Source of the DNA: Leptasterias polaris
Taxonomy: Eukaryota > Echinodermata > Asteroidea > Forcipulatida > Asteriidae
Direction: 5' to 3'
Assembly (NCBI GenBank): GCA_037783415.1
Contig: JAZGTN010000003.1
Location: 5,990,501-6,054,500, forward strand
DNA length: 64,000 bases
Below, in pieces: positions 22,768 through 61,639 of this stretch. The notes beneath the pieces were generated by a model. The model had not been told where the DNA came from. It was given only the letters and a program-made list of their open reading frames with translations, and did not search any database. The position numbers and the translations under genes are program-made. The stretch's first letter is position 1. Each line of letters starts with the position of its first letter.

Positions 22768-25700
22768 TCACATTCCTGCTATGTCGTGGAGGACAGCAGC
22801 AGTGTCTTGGAGGCTCGCCTCATTCTCATTTGGTATCCTGGAGTCACTCTCCGATGGAATGACCTGTGGAACATGCATGGGAGCCAGGGGTTGACACAAA
22901 GGGTCAGGGAGATGAGGATGCATTCGTGCGAGGTGATAAAAGAAGGTCAAGAAGGGGGATGAAAGAGAATAGAAGTAGAACGTCAGCCTGGTTAGGAGGT
23001 TGTGGGGATTTTTTTCTTTCTCCTCACTGTTTCATTTTTGTTTAAGACTTCGTCGCTAGTTCCACAAAGTGACCTATATGGTCCACAGCCAAAAAATACC
23101 TGGTTGAAGATGCACTGTTTTTCAAACTGCTGTTTCGGTCGTTCGGAGTCAGCATACTATTTTATCATTGTATTTTTCAAAGACATTAACATTGCTTCAT
23201 TTGTACAAGAACTCTCAATACATTTTCATTCTTGCAGGTATTTCAATGAGTAATTAATTCCTAAACACTATGTCACTTCATGAAAATGAAAGAAAAAGAA
23301 AAAATTGCCACACAAACTGCAAAAATGCATTTTGAGATCTATTGCGATAAATCACTTTGTTGTGAAAATGCCCTGCTTCATTCTGTCCGAGAGATAGGAA
23401 CTTTGTTGGGCTCGGGCTCCAGCTTGGGCTCCGCCCACCTGTTTGAAGCCCCATCAGGCCAGTTTTACATTTTATAACTGACGGAGCCCAAACCCAAGGC
23501 CAAGCCTAATCCATGGTTTTGAAAAACTCAGAATTCGCAAAGTCTGGTACCTTTGTGCAATGCACAACCATTGTGTTGGGTGTCTCTTATGGAACCATGC
23601 AAAAAGTTACCCTGAGCTACTTCGTCAATAAACTAATGTCTACTTCATAATCACCTTTGTAACAATCAATCTTATTAGAAATTTCTATTAGAGTTATGAC
23701 CTATGATAACTGCATTATGATTAATTTTCATAATTTTTTTCCACGCAAAAGAGAGTGAATAAATATCACAAGGTAAGGGTTTTTCAAATATTCCGTAACT
23801 CTTCTTTGCCCTAGGGACGGCTGGGCTTTTTTTCACTCACTCTGAACACGTTGCTGACTCCCAACACGCAGTTCATAGTCTTACTGTAGTAGCACAACAC
23901 GTACTTGGAGGTGGTATCCTCTGGGAGATAGCTGGCCTTGAATATAACCTGGCACCCAGACTTTTGCTTTGTTTCTCCGTCAGGCACTGCCCACACGTAC
24001 GTGACATAGCTCCTAATGGGCGTCTGGAATCCAACCTTCGATATACAAGATGTTTATTATATTCAGGTCTTTATAAATTTGCAAACCAAGAAACAGCTTT
24101 TTTTTAAAGTTTTTTTTTTCAAGTTCTGGGCTAAAGCTGTTAAGCATAAAATGTTGCTTAAAAATATATTCGCTCCACAGAAATAAGCAGGGAACAAAGC
24201 ACAAGCAAGGTACATTACACAGTAATCGGGCTGGTAACCCACTTCAGCTAACAAAAGCCATTTTTAATTAAACTGGCTTTCTAGTAAGGATTGGGGTATT
24301 CAAACACGTCAATCCTGTGTGTAAAACAGTACACTTGATCCAACTAAACACTTCTTCCTATCACTGATTCGCTTCTTACCTTGTAGAGCCCCACCCAGTC
24401 CCAACTACTCGTCTTGGCATTGGATGACATAATGTACCGACATTTAGCATCCTCCCCTCTCTGCCATCTCTCAATAGGGTCAAAGGTCACTAAAGGCCTA
24501 GCGGTTTCCATGGCGGCCTAATGATCAAAAGTGAGTGACAATAATAATGAAGACTAAGGTACTATGGTTAGTGTAAGCAAAATCCATCTCATAAACAATA
24601 ATGAAATTCTCCTTTATAAATCGCCAGGGGAAAAAAATGGTAGATCCAAAGCTATATATAAGCCTGATGGGGTTACCAGACTGGCCCTATCATCTGTGTG
24701 AGAGAAGCCGACCACACCGTGGATCACTGCCTCAAATGCTCCCTACTACCCCACCTATATGTAGCTCCACAGACCTCGCAAACTACACCATTAATGCAAA
24801 AACACTGCATCAAATGTAAAACAACCACTTGATGCTTTGAATAATTATATTAAAAAGGAGATGACCCAAACCATCCCCAACCCATCAAAATCCCACCGCA
24901 TGTTTTGCTTGATTCCGTTTGAATGAGGACTGCACTTGTAAATTGATTATACTTTATATGGAATCAGGCAAACCAACACAAATAGAGACCAACAGTTTTG
25001 GTGTTAAGTTACCACTTGGATTTTGTTGGGTGTGAGGAAGGGTCTTATTTAATTAGTTTGGTTTTTTTTCAATCAAGGGAGTTAATGTTTTAAATGTCTG
25101 GTATATCAATGATTTGAAGGGGTTTCACGGCAGAGTGGTTTAGTGCACCAGACTGAAGTTCTGGTGTTGTCAGAGTGTGGGTTCAAGACCCGGTCATTGC
25201 AATTGTGTCCTTGAGCAAGACACTTAGCCACGATTACTGTGTCCATTGGATGGGACATTCAGTCGTGCATCTGAGTTGTGTAAAGTACGTAAAAGAACCC
25301 AGTACACTTACCTTTAAGAGAAGAAGTTTGCCCTGGTGTATCTGGCTTGGTTGGCTGCAGATTGTGCCACAGCACTGTGTAAACCCTTACAAGGTGCTGC
25401 ATATTTTAAAGGGACCCCTGTGATCCCAACGCATGTTATCCTACCATTAATACTACTACACTAGTTCCTATCCCCGTAAACACACATGATGTAGACAGCT
25501 TTGGAAAGAAGTCCTTCATCCAAGTTATTCTCGTTCCTCAATAAAATATTCTTTTAGAAGGGTAACCGACAAACTTACCCCTAATTTGAACTCGGCACTA
25601 ACTGGCTTATGGTCGCTCCACCTTACGTTGCCATGGGAACTGTAGGTTACTAGGGTAACACAGTGCTCCGTTTCTTTCCCAACATGCCTCGGATGGACCT

Positions 25701-28700
25701 TCCACAGGACCCGATCTGTCCATGCAGGAGGGCGCTGTTTAGGACTTCAATCATAAACACACAATAAGTTGACAATGTTGCTTGGATAGTGCACAAATTA
25801 TTATGTACTTCCCAGTTTCCAAATATTTCATGATCAAAAGAGGTTTCTGTTGCCCTTGTCTTGGCCTTGGTGCCCCTTCAAAAGTTTCCCATAGACATTA
25901 CAGATTCTCCAATTGGCAGTGCCTTTTGTAAACTGAAAATGGCCTTTCCCTCTCAAAGATGGAATTCCAGGCCTGATTATCGGAGGCTTGGATGGCATGG
26001 CCTCTGCTGCCCTGGTCTTGGCCTCAATACCCTTTCAAAATGTTCCTACACTTTAAAGATTCTCCAATGGGACTTCCCGGAAGTGCCCATGGCAAACTGA
26101 AAATGGCCTTTCCCTCTCAAAGATGGAATTCCAGGCCTGCTGATGTAACACAATTATGAAGAATGATGATTACCTTGTGTCGAAGTCATCAGACTGGAAA
26201 TCGTACTTGTAGGTTGGGATGAACGTAACGGGTCCCTCATGAAACCCCTGGAATGAGATCTTGCTTCTCATGGAGAGCTTTAGTTGATCTTTCTCCAGGA
26301 GGACGTGGAGCTTCTTGGGCGAGCTCAGGAACTTGATTGCCTCCACGGATAAATCCTCAATACGATAGTTGAGGTCCCCGAACCAAATGATGTAGCTAAT
26401 AAATAGAAGTAAAACACATCAGAGCTTCAGAGATAAATTTATGAAGTTTCATCCTTTTTTTTGTCCATTTGAAAAAAACCCCATAAAGTTTGACAGGGGG
26501 ACCTGCCCCATCCCTTTTTCTATCAGGCTTACTGGAATCCTATCCTTCATAAAGACAATGTTTCTACACTTTAAATTCATCCGCAATTTGTCTAACTTTG
26601 CAAAGTAGACTTTCATCATGTAGCCTCTGGGGTTCGAAATAGCCCAAGTCCTGCAGTCTAGTAATTTGCAAACACACACTTTTGGAGATTTGTTGCTTAA
26701 TGGACACCTTGCATTGGCCGCCATCTTTGATGTCAAACAATGGAAACATGCGCACATGTATGCGCTGTGCAAGACTCTCAGCCATTGATAGCTCTTCATT
26801 GACATCAGTGAGGGGATTGTTTTGGGCTTGTGATGTCATTGCAAGGGATCTTATTAAAACAAATGTCATGGTCTCACATTTTGACCTTAGCAGAGTTTTT
26901 CTCAAATGATTAACAACAACACAACACAAGTATACCACAGTCAGGTAAAGAAAATGTAGTGAAAAGAAATCGCATGTTAAAAATATATATTAGTACAAAA
27001 CTGGACTCACTCATGGTCTAAAATGGTTGGCGTTTTAGGATGAGCGAAGGTTTGACTGGTTACAATTGTCTGGTACTCTTTATCTCTATCTGCCCAGTTA
27101 TCTGGATGAGCTGCTAGATGAGAATTAATGAGGCACAGTGATCGATCGTAACAGTCCATCCGTGTTGATACTGCCCCCTTGTTTCCCTGTGAAATAAATA
27201 AAACTCTTTCAGTAAAACCCTCCTACTATGAGTGTGTTTCTCAGGGATGAGACTTTCAGACTTTTGTCTGAAATCAGACTTTTTAAGTCAGCCAGAAAGA
27301 CTGCCCTTTGATCTACTTCACTAGTGCTTAGGACACTGTTCCTAAAAGCCCTGTGAATTCCAAACCCTCCCTAGGGGTTAACAAAAGGTAGAAACACCAT
27401 CATTTCAACATACAGTAGGCCCTACATTGTGTACGTCCTAAATTTTTGATCCAACATGTAGTTTCAGACTTTTTGGCCAGCAATGACTCTCATCCCTGGT
27501 TTCTGGAGACAACCATCCCATACCTCACTATGTCACACTAGCGTTTAAGAGCCAGTGGGTAGCCGGCTCCCTGCTCTGTTGTCCTCCATGTCTCGGAGCT
27601 GATGCTTGATGAGGTAAAATACAACAGTGAGACACACATGTTTATGTGGAAAGTAGAGTCATTTTCCAAAGTGCTTCAATGAAAGTGGTAAACTGGACAA
27701 GCCACAAGCTGTGCTCAATTGCAATGGAATTTGATCCATTGTTGGAAAAAATAAGGTTCTCAGAATCTCAGCCTTGCTGAATTTCTGCGGTGGCAATCTG
27801 TAGCATTGATCGACCATACGTACACATACATTGTACAATGACAGGAAAGTGTGGCATGAGTTACTTCACCATTATGTGCATATAGTGTAAGGGAGATTTT
27901 GATGCATCTTGGAGTATGTACCTGTAGAAGGGTTTTAATACAATATCCCTTTTGACTTTTGACTGAACTTTATTCCTTTGATCAATTTGAACTCTTCAGC
28001 ATAGTACCCAAACCTCTGGACACTTTAAAAATGGCCTCATGTGGTCAGTTTCGTTGTCCCACACTAAATCCATCAAACTCTTGGGGAAAGGCAAAACCTT
28101 GGGGAAGATTTTAAAGGAATTAGGATTCAGTTTTAAAGATAAACATTACTGGTTTGGTTGTGCCATATTAACTCAATCTAACTCTGCTCAAGCCTCAAGT
28201 ATCTTTTTGAACAGTTCACACCTTCACTGTATAGCTTTTTAGAGCCTCATGAAGGACAACATCCAATATTTCTTCTTTAAAAAGTTCGACTTCTGGCTTT
28301 GAGGACCACATCCACTTCATCCTGTTAAGGCTGCAGACTCACTTACCCATGTGCCCCCGAGCCCCGTCCTGGTAAAGTCTGTCTGGATGTCTCGTATAAA
28401 CGGCAAGTGAAGCATGCGGACAAAGAGCAGCTGAACAATGCCCTGAAGACGGACAAAACTCACCTGATACAAATTAGAAAGCAATTATGATTTGATAATA
28501 TGATCCTATCAGTGGCTTATATGTTGCCGCCCTTAATTACTCCCTCTAGGCCCACTTGCCTACAGGTGACCTCAGTTCCCCACTCTTTGTCACTTCACAC
28601 CAACGTGTTTGGACTAGATTGGCCGGTATGCCTGGCCCTGTGATTAGTAATTGCTTATTTAGGGCTACAGTCCTCAATCCTCTGCAATCAGACAACTTCA

Positions 28701-31691
28701 TGAAGAGTATTGGGATGATTTGGGAGGAAAGGCTTCATCACAAGGGGACATTTTTACAGACACCAGGCAACCAACTGTACATCATGCAAAAGGAACTCTT
28801 CATCAGTGGAGCATTTTTCATACAGTGTCTAACTATCCCCAAGAAAATTTAATGTGGAAATTGAAATATGGATATTTTGTCTTCCTGGAGATTGTCTGGA
28901 ACTGGTTGCCTGTAAATTGCCTTGTGTGGCATGGCCCTTGGGGTTGTAAGGTAACTACACTTTCCATCAAAATCATCTTCATTTTATAAACCACTCTGCT
29001 TTGATTAAATACTCACCATGGCATAACCCTTAGAACACACACATGATGATATGAGATCCGTCCAGGGGTCATCGCTCAGCGTACTCTGAATGACCTCATG
29101 AGGTTTTGAACTGACCTCTTGGAGACCAAAAGCATAAAGGTCAGGGGCATCACGAATATGCAGAAGGATGAGATCTTTAAGGAGTTCCTGAGGTGGTTCT
29201 AATGTGGCTACGTTATAAGTGCATACCACAAGTCTGCAATAAGAACAAAAACAACAAAAACAACAAAAGTAACCAAAGAATGTAAGATATTACACCAGGT
29301 TTAGAAGAGAACTTTCAGGCCTTTCTCAACCTCTTTCATACATGTATAGCTTAAGGTGATCCCCTGGCTGCCGCTTCCCAGGTTGTATCGCATACTTGGG
29401 TGTGATCCCTGGCTACACAGCAGTTTACAGTTGAATGGCTTCTGACTGGCACCCCTAGAACAAAGATATTGACAAAAATAGGGAGACCGCCAACATAGGG
29501 CTAGCTAGCTCAGTTGGTAAAGCGTCGGCACACATTAATCCGGAGGTCGTTGGTTCAAATCCCGCTCTAGTAAATTTTCTTTGTTTAACCCCAAAATAAT
29601 TTAAAATTTACCCAGTTAGTTTCCCTTGTGGTTTACTATTTGAATATCTGATATAAAAAGTCGCATCCCCTTAAGGTGATCCCCTGGCTGCCGCTTCCCA
29701 GGTTGTATCATATACTTGGGTGTGATCCCTGGCTACATGGCAGTTTACGGTTGAATGGCTTCAGACTGGTACCCCCCGAACAAAGATATTGACAAAATAG
29801 GGAGACCGCCAACATAGGGCTAGATAGCTCAGTTGGTAGAGCGCCGGCACTTTAATTCGGAGGTCGTTGGTTCAAATCCCGCTCTAGTCAATTGTTCTTT
29901 GTCAATATTCCGTTCAACCAAAAAATCAAACTGAAAAAATGTCTGGTCAAAGATAGCCTGAATTTCTCAGGCTTTGTGATTTCCATGATATACGACTTGC
30001 CCTCCCTCAGCATGTTGAGTTGATAAATTATTATTATTATTAATAATATTGGGCTTTTGTTTTATAAGTCCACAAATTTTTAAGTAACCAATACAATTAC
30101 AATGAATTACAACAGATTATTAGTACAGCACTGCTGCAATAATCTAAAACCATTTGAAATGAATGACTCATAAATTATCATATTTATACTCACCATTAAT
30201 GACATTAGTAAAGCCCTCAGCTCAGTGACAAACAAACCGTTGATGTAGCTATCCTAGACTTGACCAAAGCATTTGATAAAGTTCCACACCGTAGGCTTCT
30301 TCATAAGTTAAATTACTATGGGATCAATGGCTCCATTTCCAAATGGATTAACAATTTTCTCTTGGGAAGAACACAACAAGTTGTTGTGAACGGGACTTCA
30401 TCTTCATCTGTTGCTGTCACATCTGGCGTACCTCAAGGAACAGTCCTCGGGCCACTTATGTTTCTTGCATACATCAATGACCTTCCTCAAACCTTGAAAA
30501 CAACATCCAGATTGTTTGCAGACGACTGTCTTCTGTATACACCATTTAAGTCAGCCCAAGACAGAACAATCCTACAAGATGACCTCCAACAGCTTGAAAA
30601 GTGGCAAGATACTTTTTGGCTCATGCAATTCAACCCAAGCAAGTGTTTTACAATGACAATTGCTTCAAGAAAAGTTGCCCCAAATAGCTACACCTTTTGT
30701 GGAAAACAACTGGAAATAGTTGAATCCCATCCATATCTTGGTGTCCAAATCACAAACGCATTGAATTGGAATTCTCAAACAGCCTCATCTACGAAGAAAG
30801 CTCAACAAGCGCTTGGCGTCATAAAAAGAAATCTCTACAAGTGTCCTGTTGAAGTAAAATCACTAGCATACACAAGCCTTGTTCGTCCTATCTTGGAGTA
30901 CGCAACAGCGGCATGGGATCCTCATGGCAAAAAGAACAGTCAAGCACTTGAAAGGATACAAAGGCAAGCAGCTCGTTTTACTACAAGAAACTACAACAAA
31001 ACACCAGGTACAGTCCATGACCTCAACTGGGATCCACTAGAAACCAGAAGGAAAGTGAGAAGGCTCAGCATGTTCTTCAAATTAGCGAATAATCTAGTTG
31101 ACATCCCTCTCTGTGATTTTGCACTACGATCAACCTTCTTAGAAAACACCACTTGCAATTCCACCAAATTCGTCATTCCGTCAAGGCTCACGGCAACAGT
31201 TTTTTCCCATCCACCATTAAAGACTGGAATACATTGCCAAGCAATGTCATCTCCAGCAATTCACTAGGGAAAACCTCACCAATTATCTAAAAATTAAGCC
31301 ATCCCATCCACACATTGCTGGTGTGATGTGTCTTTAGGCATTTTTTTGCCGGCTCAACTGTACAGGAGATACAGATACAGATCTATTATTAAATATACCA
31401 GAATTATCGCCGACACCATGGTGACACCAAGTTGAATTGAATTGGGTCCAAATAAAACGTAAGTTAAGGATTCATTTGTCACCTTTTTTGAACTTCTGTA
31501 TTCTAAATTTCCTTTGGTAAGACAATGTCACTCAGGAGAGTTGTGTTGTATTTCATTTGTAATGTAAGGGGGTGGGGCCTAAACAATTAATGATTTTTAA
31601 TATTTTGGTAAACATCACGTCCACGATCATCAGATCATCACAACTTTTACTTTCAGTATCACAAAAATATTTCTTACCTTAACTCTGCCAT
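22768..31691 (-). CDS. INPP5K: Inositol polyphosphate 5-phosphatase K (SKIP), 9 exons, 446 residues
   Basis: Exons in order: 31691-31678, 29233-29017, 28463-28347, 27186-27011, 26395-26174, 25744-25579, 24517-24380, 24035-23841, 22863-22768 (TGA). All junctions agree in phase and total 1,341 nt, close to the 448 residues of the human enzyme. The catalytic domain shows TYNVA (about 10-14), GNKGAV and NSHLAAH, WFGDLNYRI (179-187), PAWTDR (255-260) and SDHKPV (292-297), the metal- and phosphate-binding motifs of inositol 5-phosphatases. Residues about 305-415 form the SKICH domain (WDWVGLYK, YVWAVPDG, YVLCYYS), which in mammals directs the enzyme to the ER and membrane ruffles. It removes the 5-phosphate of PI(4,5)P2 and PI(3,4,5)P3, damping insulin/Akt signalling in mammals. 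The acceptor of exon 6 is TTGAAG at 25745; a nearer-looking AAACAG would break the frame. The last exon ends in IAGM, and its stop overlaps a donor-like GTGAGT that I treat as unused. Confidence 0.95.
25121..25400 (+). repeat. tRNA-derived SINE in INPP5K intron 6
   Basis: The head CACGGCAGAGTGGTTTAGTG (A-box region) and GTGGGTTCAAGACCCG (B box) is followed by the body TTGTGTCCTTGAGCAAGACA, as in the 56.4-kb copy. The 3' end is diverged. Confidence 0.7.
25855..26145. repeat. Two-unit tandem duplication in INPP5K intron 5
   Basis: About 140-bp units repeat: TTGGCCT, CAAAA.TTCC, GATTCTCCAAT, then CTGAAAATGGCCTTTCCCTC and AGATGGAATTCCAGGCCTG. The final 40 bp of the two units are almost identical. 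Confidence 0.8.
26699..26859. repeat. MITE family B, diverged inverted copy
   Basis: Read on the minus strand it gives the AATAAGATCC...TGACATC end, and on the plus strand GGCCGCCATCTTTGATGTCA, the inverse of the family's AAAGATGGCGGCC. The internal CTCTCAGCCATTGATAGCTC is shared with 3998-4153. Lies in INPP5K intron 4. Confidence 0.65.
27243..27499. repeat. Inverted-repeat element in INPP5K intron 3
   Basis: CAGGGATGAGACTTTCAGAC at the left and GACTCTCATCCCTGG at the right are inverse, about 255 bp apart, with a further internal TCAGACTTTT / AAAGTCTGA pair. A small non-autonomous element is likely. Confidence 0.5.
28535..28720. repeat. Interspersed repeat, copy 2
   Basis: Same motif order as 5215-5415. 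Lies in INPP5K intron 2. Confidence 0.5.
29351..29990 (+). repeat. Two tandem units (320 bp) of a tRNA-containing SINE
   Basis: Units start at 29351 and 29671, each with TTAAGGTGATCCCCTGGCTG. Each holds a tRNA-like segment (29498-29573 and 29818-29893) with A box TAGCTCAGTTGGTA.AGCG and B box GGTTCAAATCC. A seven-pair acceptor-like stem (GGCTAGA with TCTAGTC) can form in the second, but the anticodon and T stems are mispaired, so these are not functional tRNA genes. An inverted and a direct copy of the same tRNA segment lie at 44.6-44.8 kb. Confidence 0.75.
30190..31384 (+). pseudogene. 5'-truncated non-LTR retrotransposon, reverse transcriptase fragment
   Basis: The main frame, 30260-31267, encodes reverse transcriptase: LTKAFDKVPH, SGVPQGTVLGPLMFLAYIND, the catalytic FADDC block and PYLGVQI, then the LINE-type C-terminal thumb (SLVRPILEYATAAWDPH, RIQRQAARF). 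The endonuclease half is missing. A frame change near 30230 and another near 31195 (after which STIKDWNTLPSNV continues in the neighbouring frame) show it is dead. It ends in a GATACA-type short repeat. It sits in INPP5K intron 1, opposite to the gene. Probably jockey/CR1-group. Confidence 0.85.
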
Positions 31692-32146
31692 AATGAAAAC
31701 GGTATATCACTGGACGACCAAAACATATGTAAAAGTCACACGAATGTGTTCAGCAGTGGCATGCACTCTAGCAGTGTTTTGTTTTGATTGTTGGTTTTGT
31801 GGTTGTCCAAAAATAATCATCTTAGGTAGCGCCCTCAATTGTTCCGATTTGAGGAGTCTCGTCTGATGGATCAGCCTGCGGACGACACGACACTGCCTAG
31901 CCTTTTGTCAAGGCCTTCGTGGCTTGGAGCCGCGATCCCAAGCGACTGGAATGGGAGACCACGCACGCGAGTGGCGAAGCCGCTCGAATCGCGCGCGTAG
32001 TCTCCCCTTCCAGTCGCACCGCTGTTTACGCCACGAAGGCCTTGACAAAAGGCTAGACACTGCCCGACTCTCTCTACTCTCTGCGCGAAGTCTAGTGTGC
32101 TGCATACATCATTTCTGCCTCTAGCTCGGTGTCGAAACTCATCAAA
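31692..32146. promoter_or_regulatory. Head-to-head INPP5K/HPD intergenic spacer, probable bidirectional promoter
   Basis: Only 455 bp separate the two start codons, which diverge. Both 5' UTRs and core promoters should lie here unless non-coding first exons exist. No clear TATA box is visible. A pyrimidine-rich CTCTCTACTCTCTGCGCG block at about 32070 precedes HPD. The middle third is a hairpin MITE (31898-32055). Confidence 0.6.
31889..32064. mobile_element. Hairpin MITE with 9-bp target duplication in the INPP5K/HPD promoter
   Basis: The 158-bp element (31898-32055) begins TAGCCTTTTGTCAAGGCC and ends with its exact inverse. Perfect terminal arms of about 25 bp continue into inner arms (GCGACTGGAATGGGAGAC against GTCTCCCCTTCCAGTCGC, one mismatch), so nearly the whole element can fold back. 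GACACTGCC flanks it on both sides (31889-31897, 32056-32064). An 8- or 9-bp duplication fits hAT or Mutator-type elements; the exact boundary is ambiguous by one base. Confidence 0.85.
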
Positions 32147-60165
<28,019 letters not shown>

Positions 60166-60441
60166 TAATTTCGGATATGAAAATTTAGAGTTATATTTTA
60201 ACCCTTTCCTCTTCATACTGTACAATTAGTATTATTTAATTATTGATATTGCGTATGCATTTTATTAGCCTACTTTGATTATTTTACTGTGTAACTGAAT
60301 GTAATGTTAAACTATGTACTTGAATTCTGGAAGATGCAACAAGGACAACGATGAATTGAATGTTAGTAATAATAATAGTCGACTGCACTCTTACCCCCTC
60401 TTTCTTTAATCTTACCATTGGTGACTTTTATAGTCAACGTA

Positions 60442-60768
60442 GAGCAAGTTCAGGTGGCTGACTAGATTCGGCTAGACTTAACCATAGTCGATCTAGATGC
60501 CACTCGAACGCTGTACAGTTGAACTAGCAAGTCCAACTGGATCAACCTAGCTCTGGAGCACTGTTTCTCTGGTACTAACGAAGTTACGTCACTTTGTCAA
60601 GATGGAGTTTTGGGACAATACATTTGTTTCTCTTCAATACGTCGTCGCCATGTTGGTTGCCAAATTTGCCGAATCAATTGACTAAATGCATTCGAGTGAA
60701 GAAACATAGACCACATATGCGTGATTTACATGGCAAATCGACTAAAGGTTAACACCCGAACTTGCTCC
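60442..60768. repeat. Inverted-repeat element downstream of HPD exon 13
   Basis: GAGCAAGTTCAGGTG and CACCCGAACTTGCTC are inverse with one mismatch, about 325 bp apart. No coding content. Confidence 0.4.
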
Positions 60769-61289
60769 AAGCTCACACACTAAAATGCACTCATGCTTGA
60801 GCACAAAGGCCATTTATAATAAAGCTGTGGTTTTATCCATGTTCACCCTGGATATCCCAGCTTACCATCAATGGAAAGAGAAACATTGGATCTTTCCAAT
60901 AATGGTGAAATAATACGAGGTTGCTATCGTGCAATCCCTTCAAATTGGAGTGGACAAATCCGAACTGCCAAACAGCTACGGAGCACCATACAGTTGTGTA
61001 CAAAAAAGTGTTTGAGTTTACAGATCACACTAAGTAAACAAAGTCCAAACACTTGGACATTTATCGGCTGATCTCAAAGATTTTCTGAATTATATCAAAG
61101 GGGAATTAAAAAAGTAAGACATTTTTTATGAATTATTCTGCTGTAAAACAACATCTTCAAGGAGATAATAGAGTTTGTAAAAATGTCTTGTAAACGAAAG
61201 CTTTCTTTTGTGTAAGAACAAGTGCTTCATGCTGGAGTGGTCAAGTAAATGTTCACCAGTGGTTGTTTGTGTCAAAACAATTCGGTAAT

Positions 61290-61382
61290 GTCAAGACCGG
61301 GACTCGAACCCCGCCACATACTGCGAATCAGAAACACCAGATTCCGGGTCAGATGCTCTTAACCGCTCGGCCACGACACGTC
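61290..61382 (-). repeat. tRNA-like SINE head, minus strand
   Basis: On the minus strand: GTGTCGTGGCCGAGCGGTTA then GGGGTTCGAGTCCCGGTCTT, the same head as the 56394 SINE. The usual SINE body is diverged or missing. Not a tRNA gene: the acceptor stem does not close well. Confidence 0.65.
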
Positions 61383-61639
61383 ATAAACACCCCATAGCAC
61401 TCAGGAACATTGTCTCCTAAAATGGGGCAACCAAGATTATTGTGATGATGACGTCAAGTGAATTGGGTCAATACACAGGTACCACAGACTGCCACAAAGT
61501 ACTTTATACCGCATGATATTATTCTGTTTGTACAGCTGGTATTATGTGGAAACCCCATGGCTTGTGTACTGTGGACTTAGTCTCCATAGTCTCCTGTAGA
61601 ATTTTGTGGCAAGAGCCAGTTTGGCAGGAGAGTGCACAG

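Noticed and set aside
29498..29893. Functional tRNA genes
   Set aside because: A and B boxes are present, but the anticodon and T stems do not pair properly and the segments are embedded in 320-bp SINE units.
31908..32124. Overlapping frames on both strands in the INPP5K/HPD spacer
   Set aside because: They mirror each other because the sequence is a hairpin MITE.
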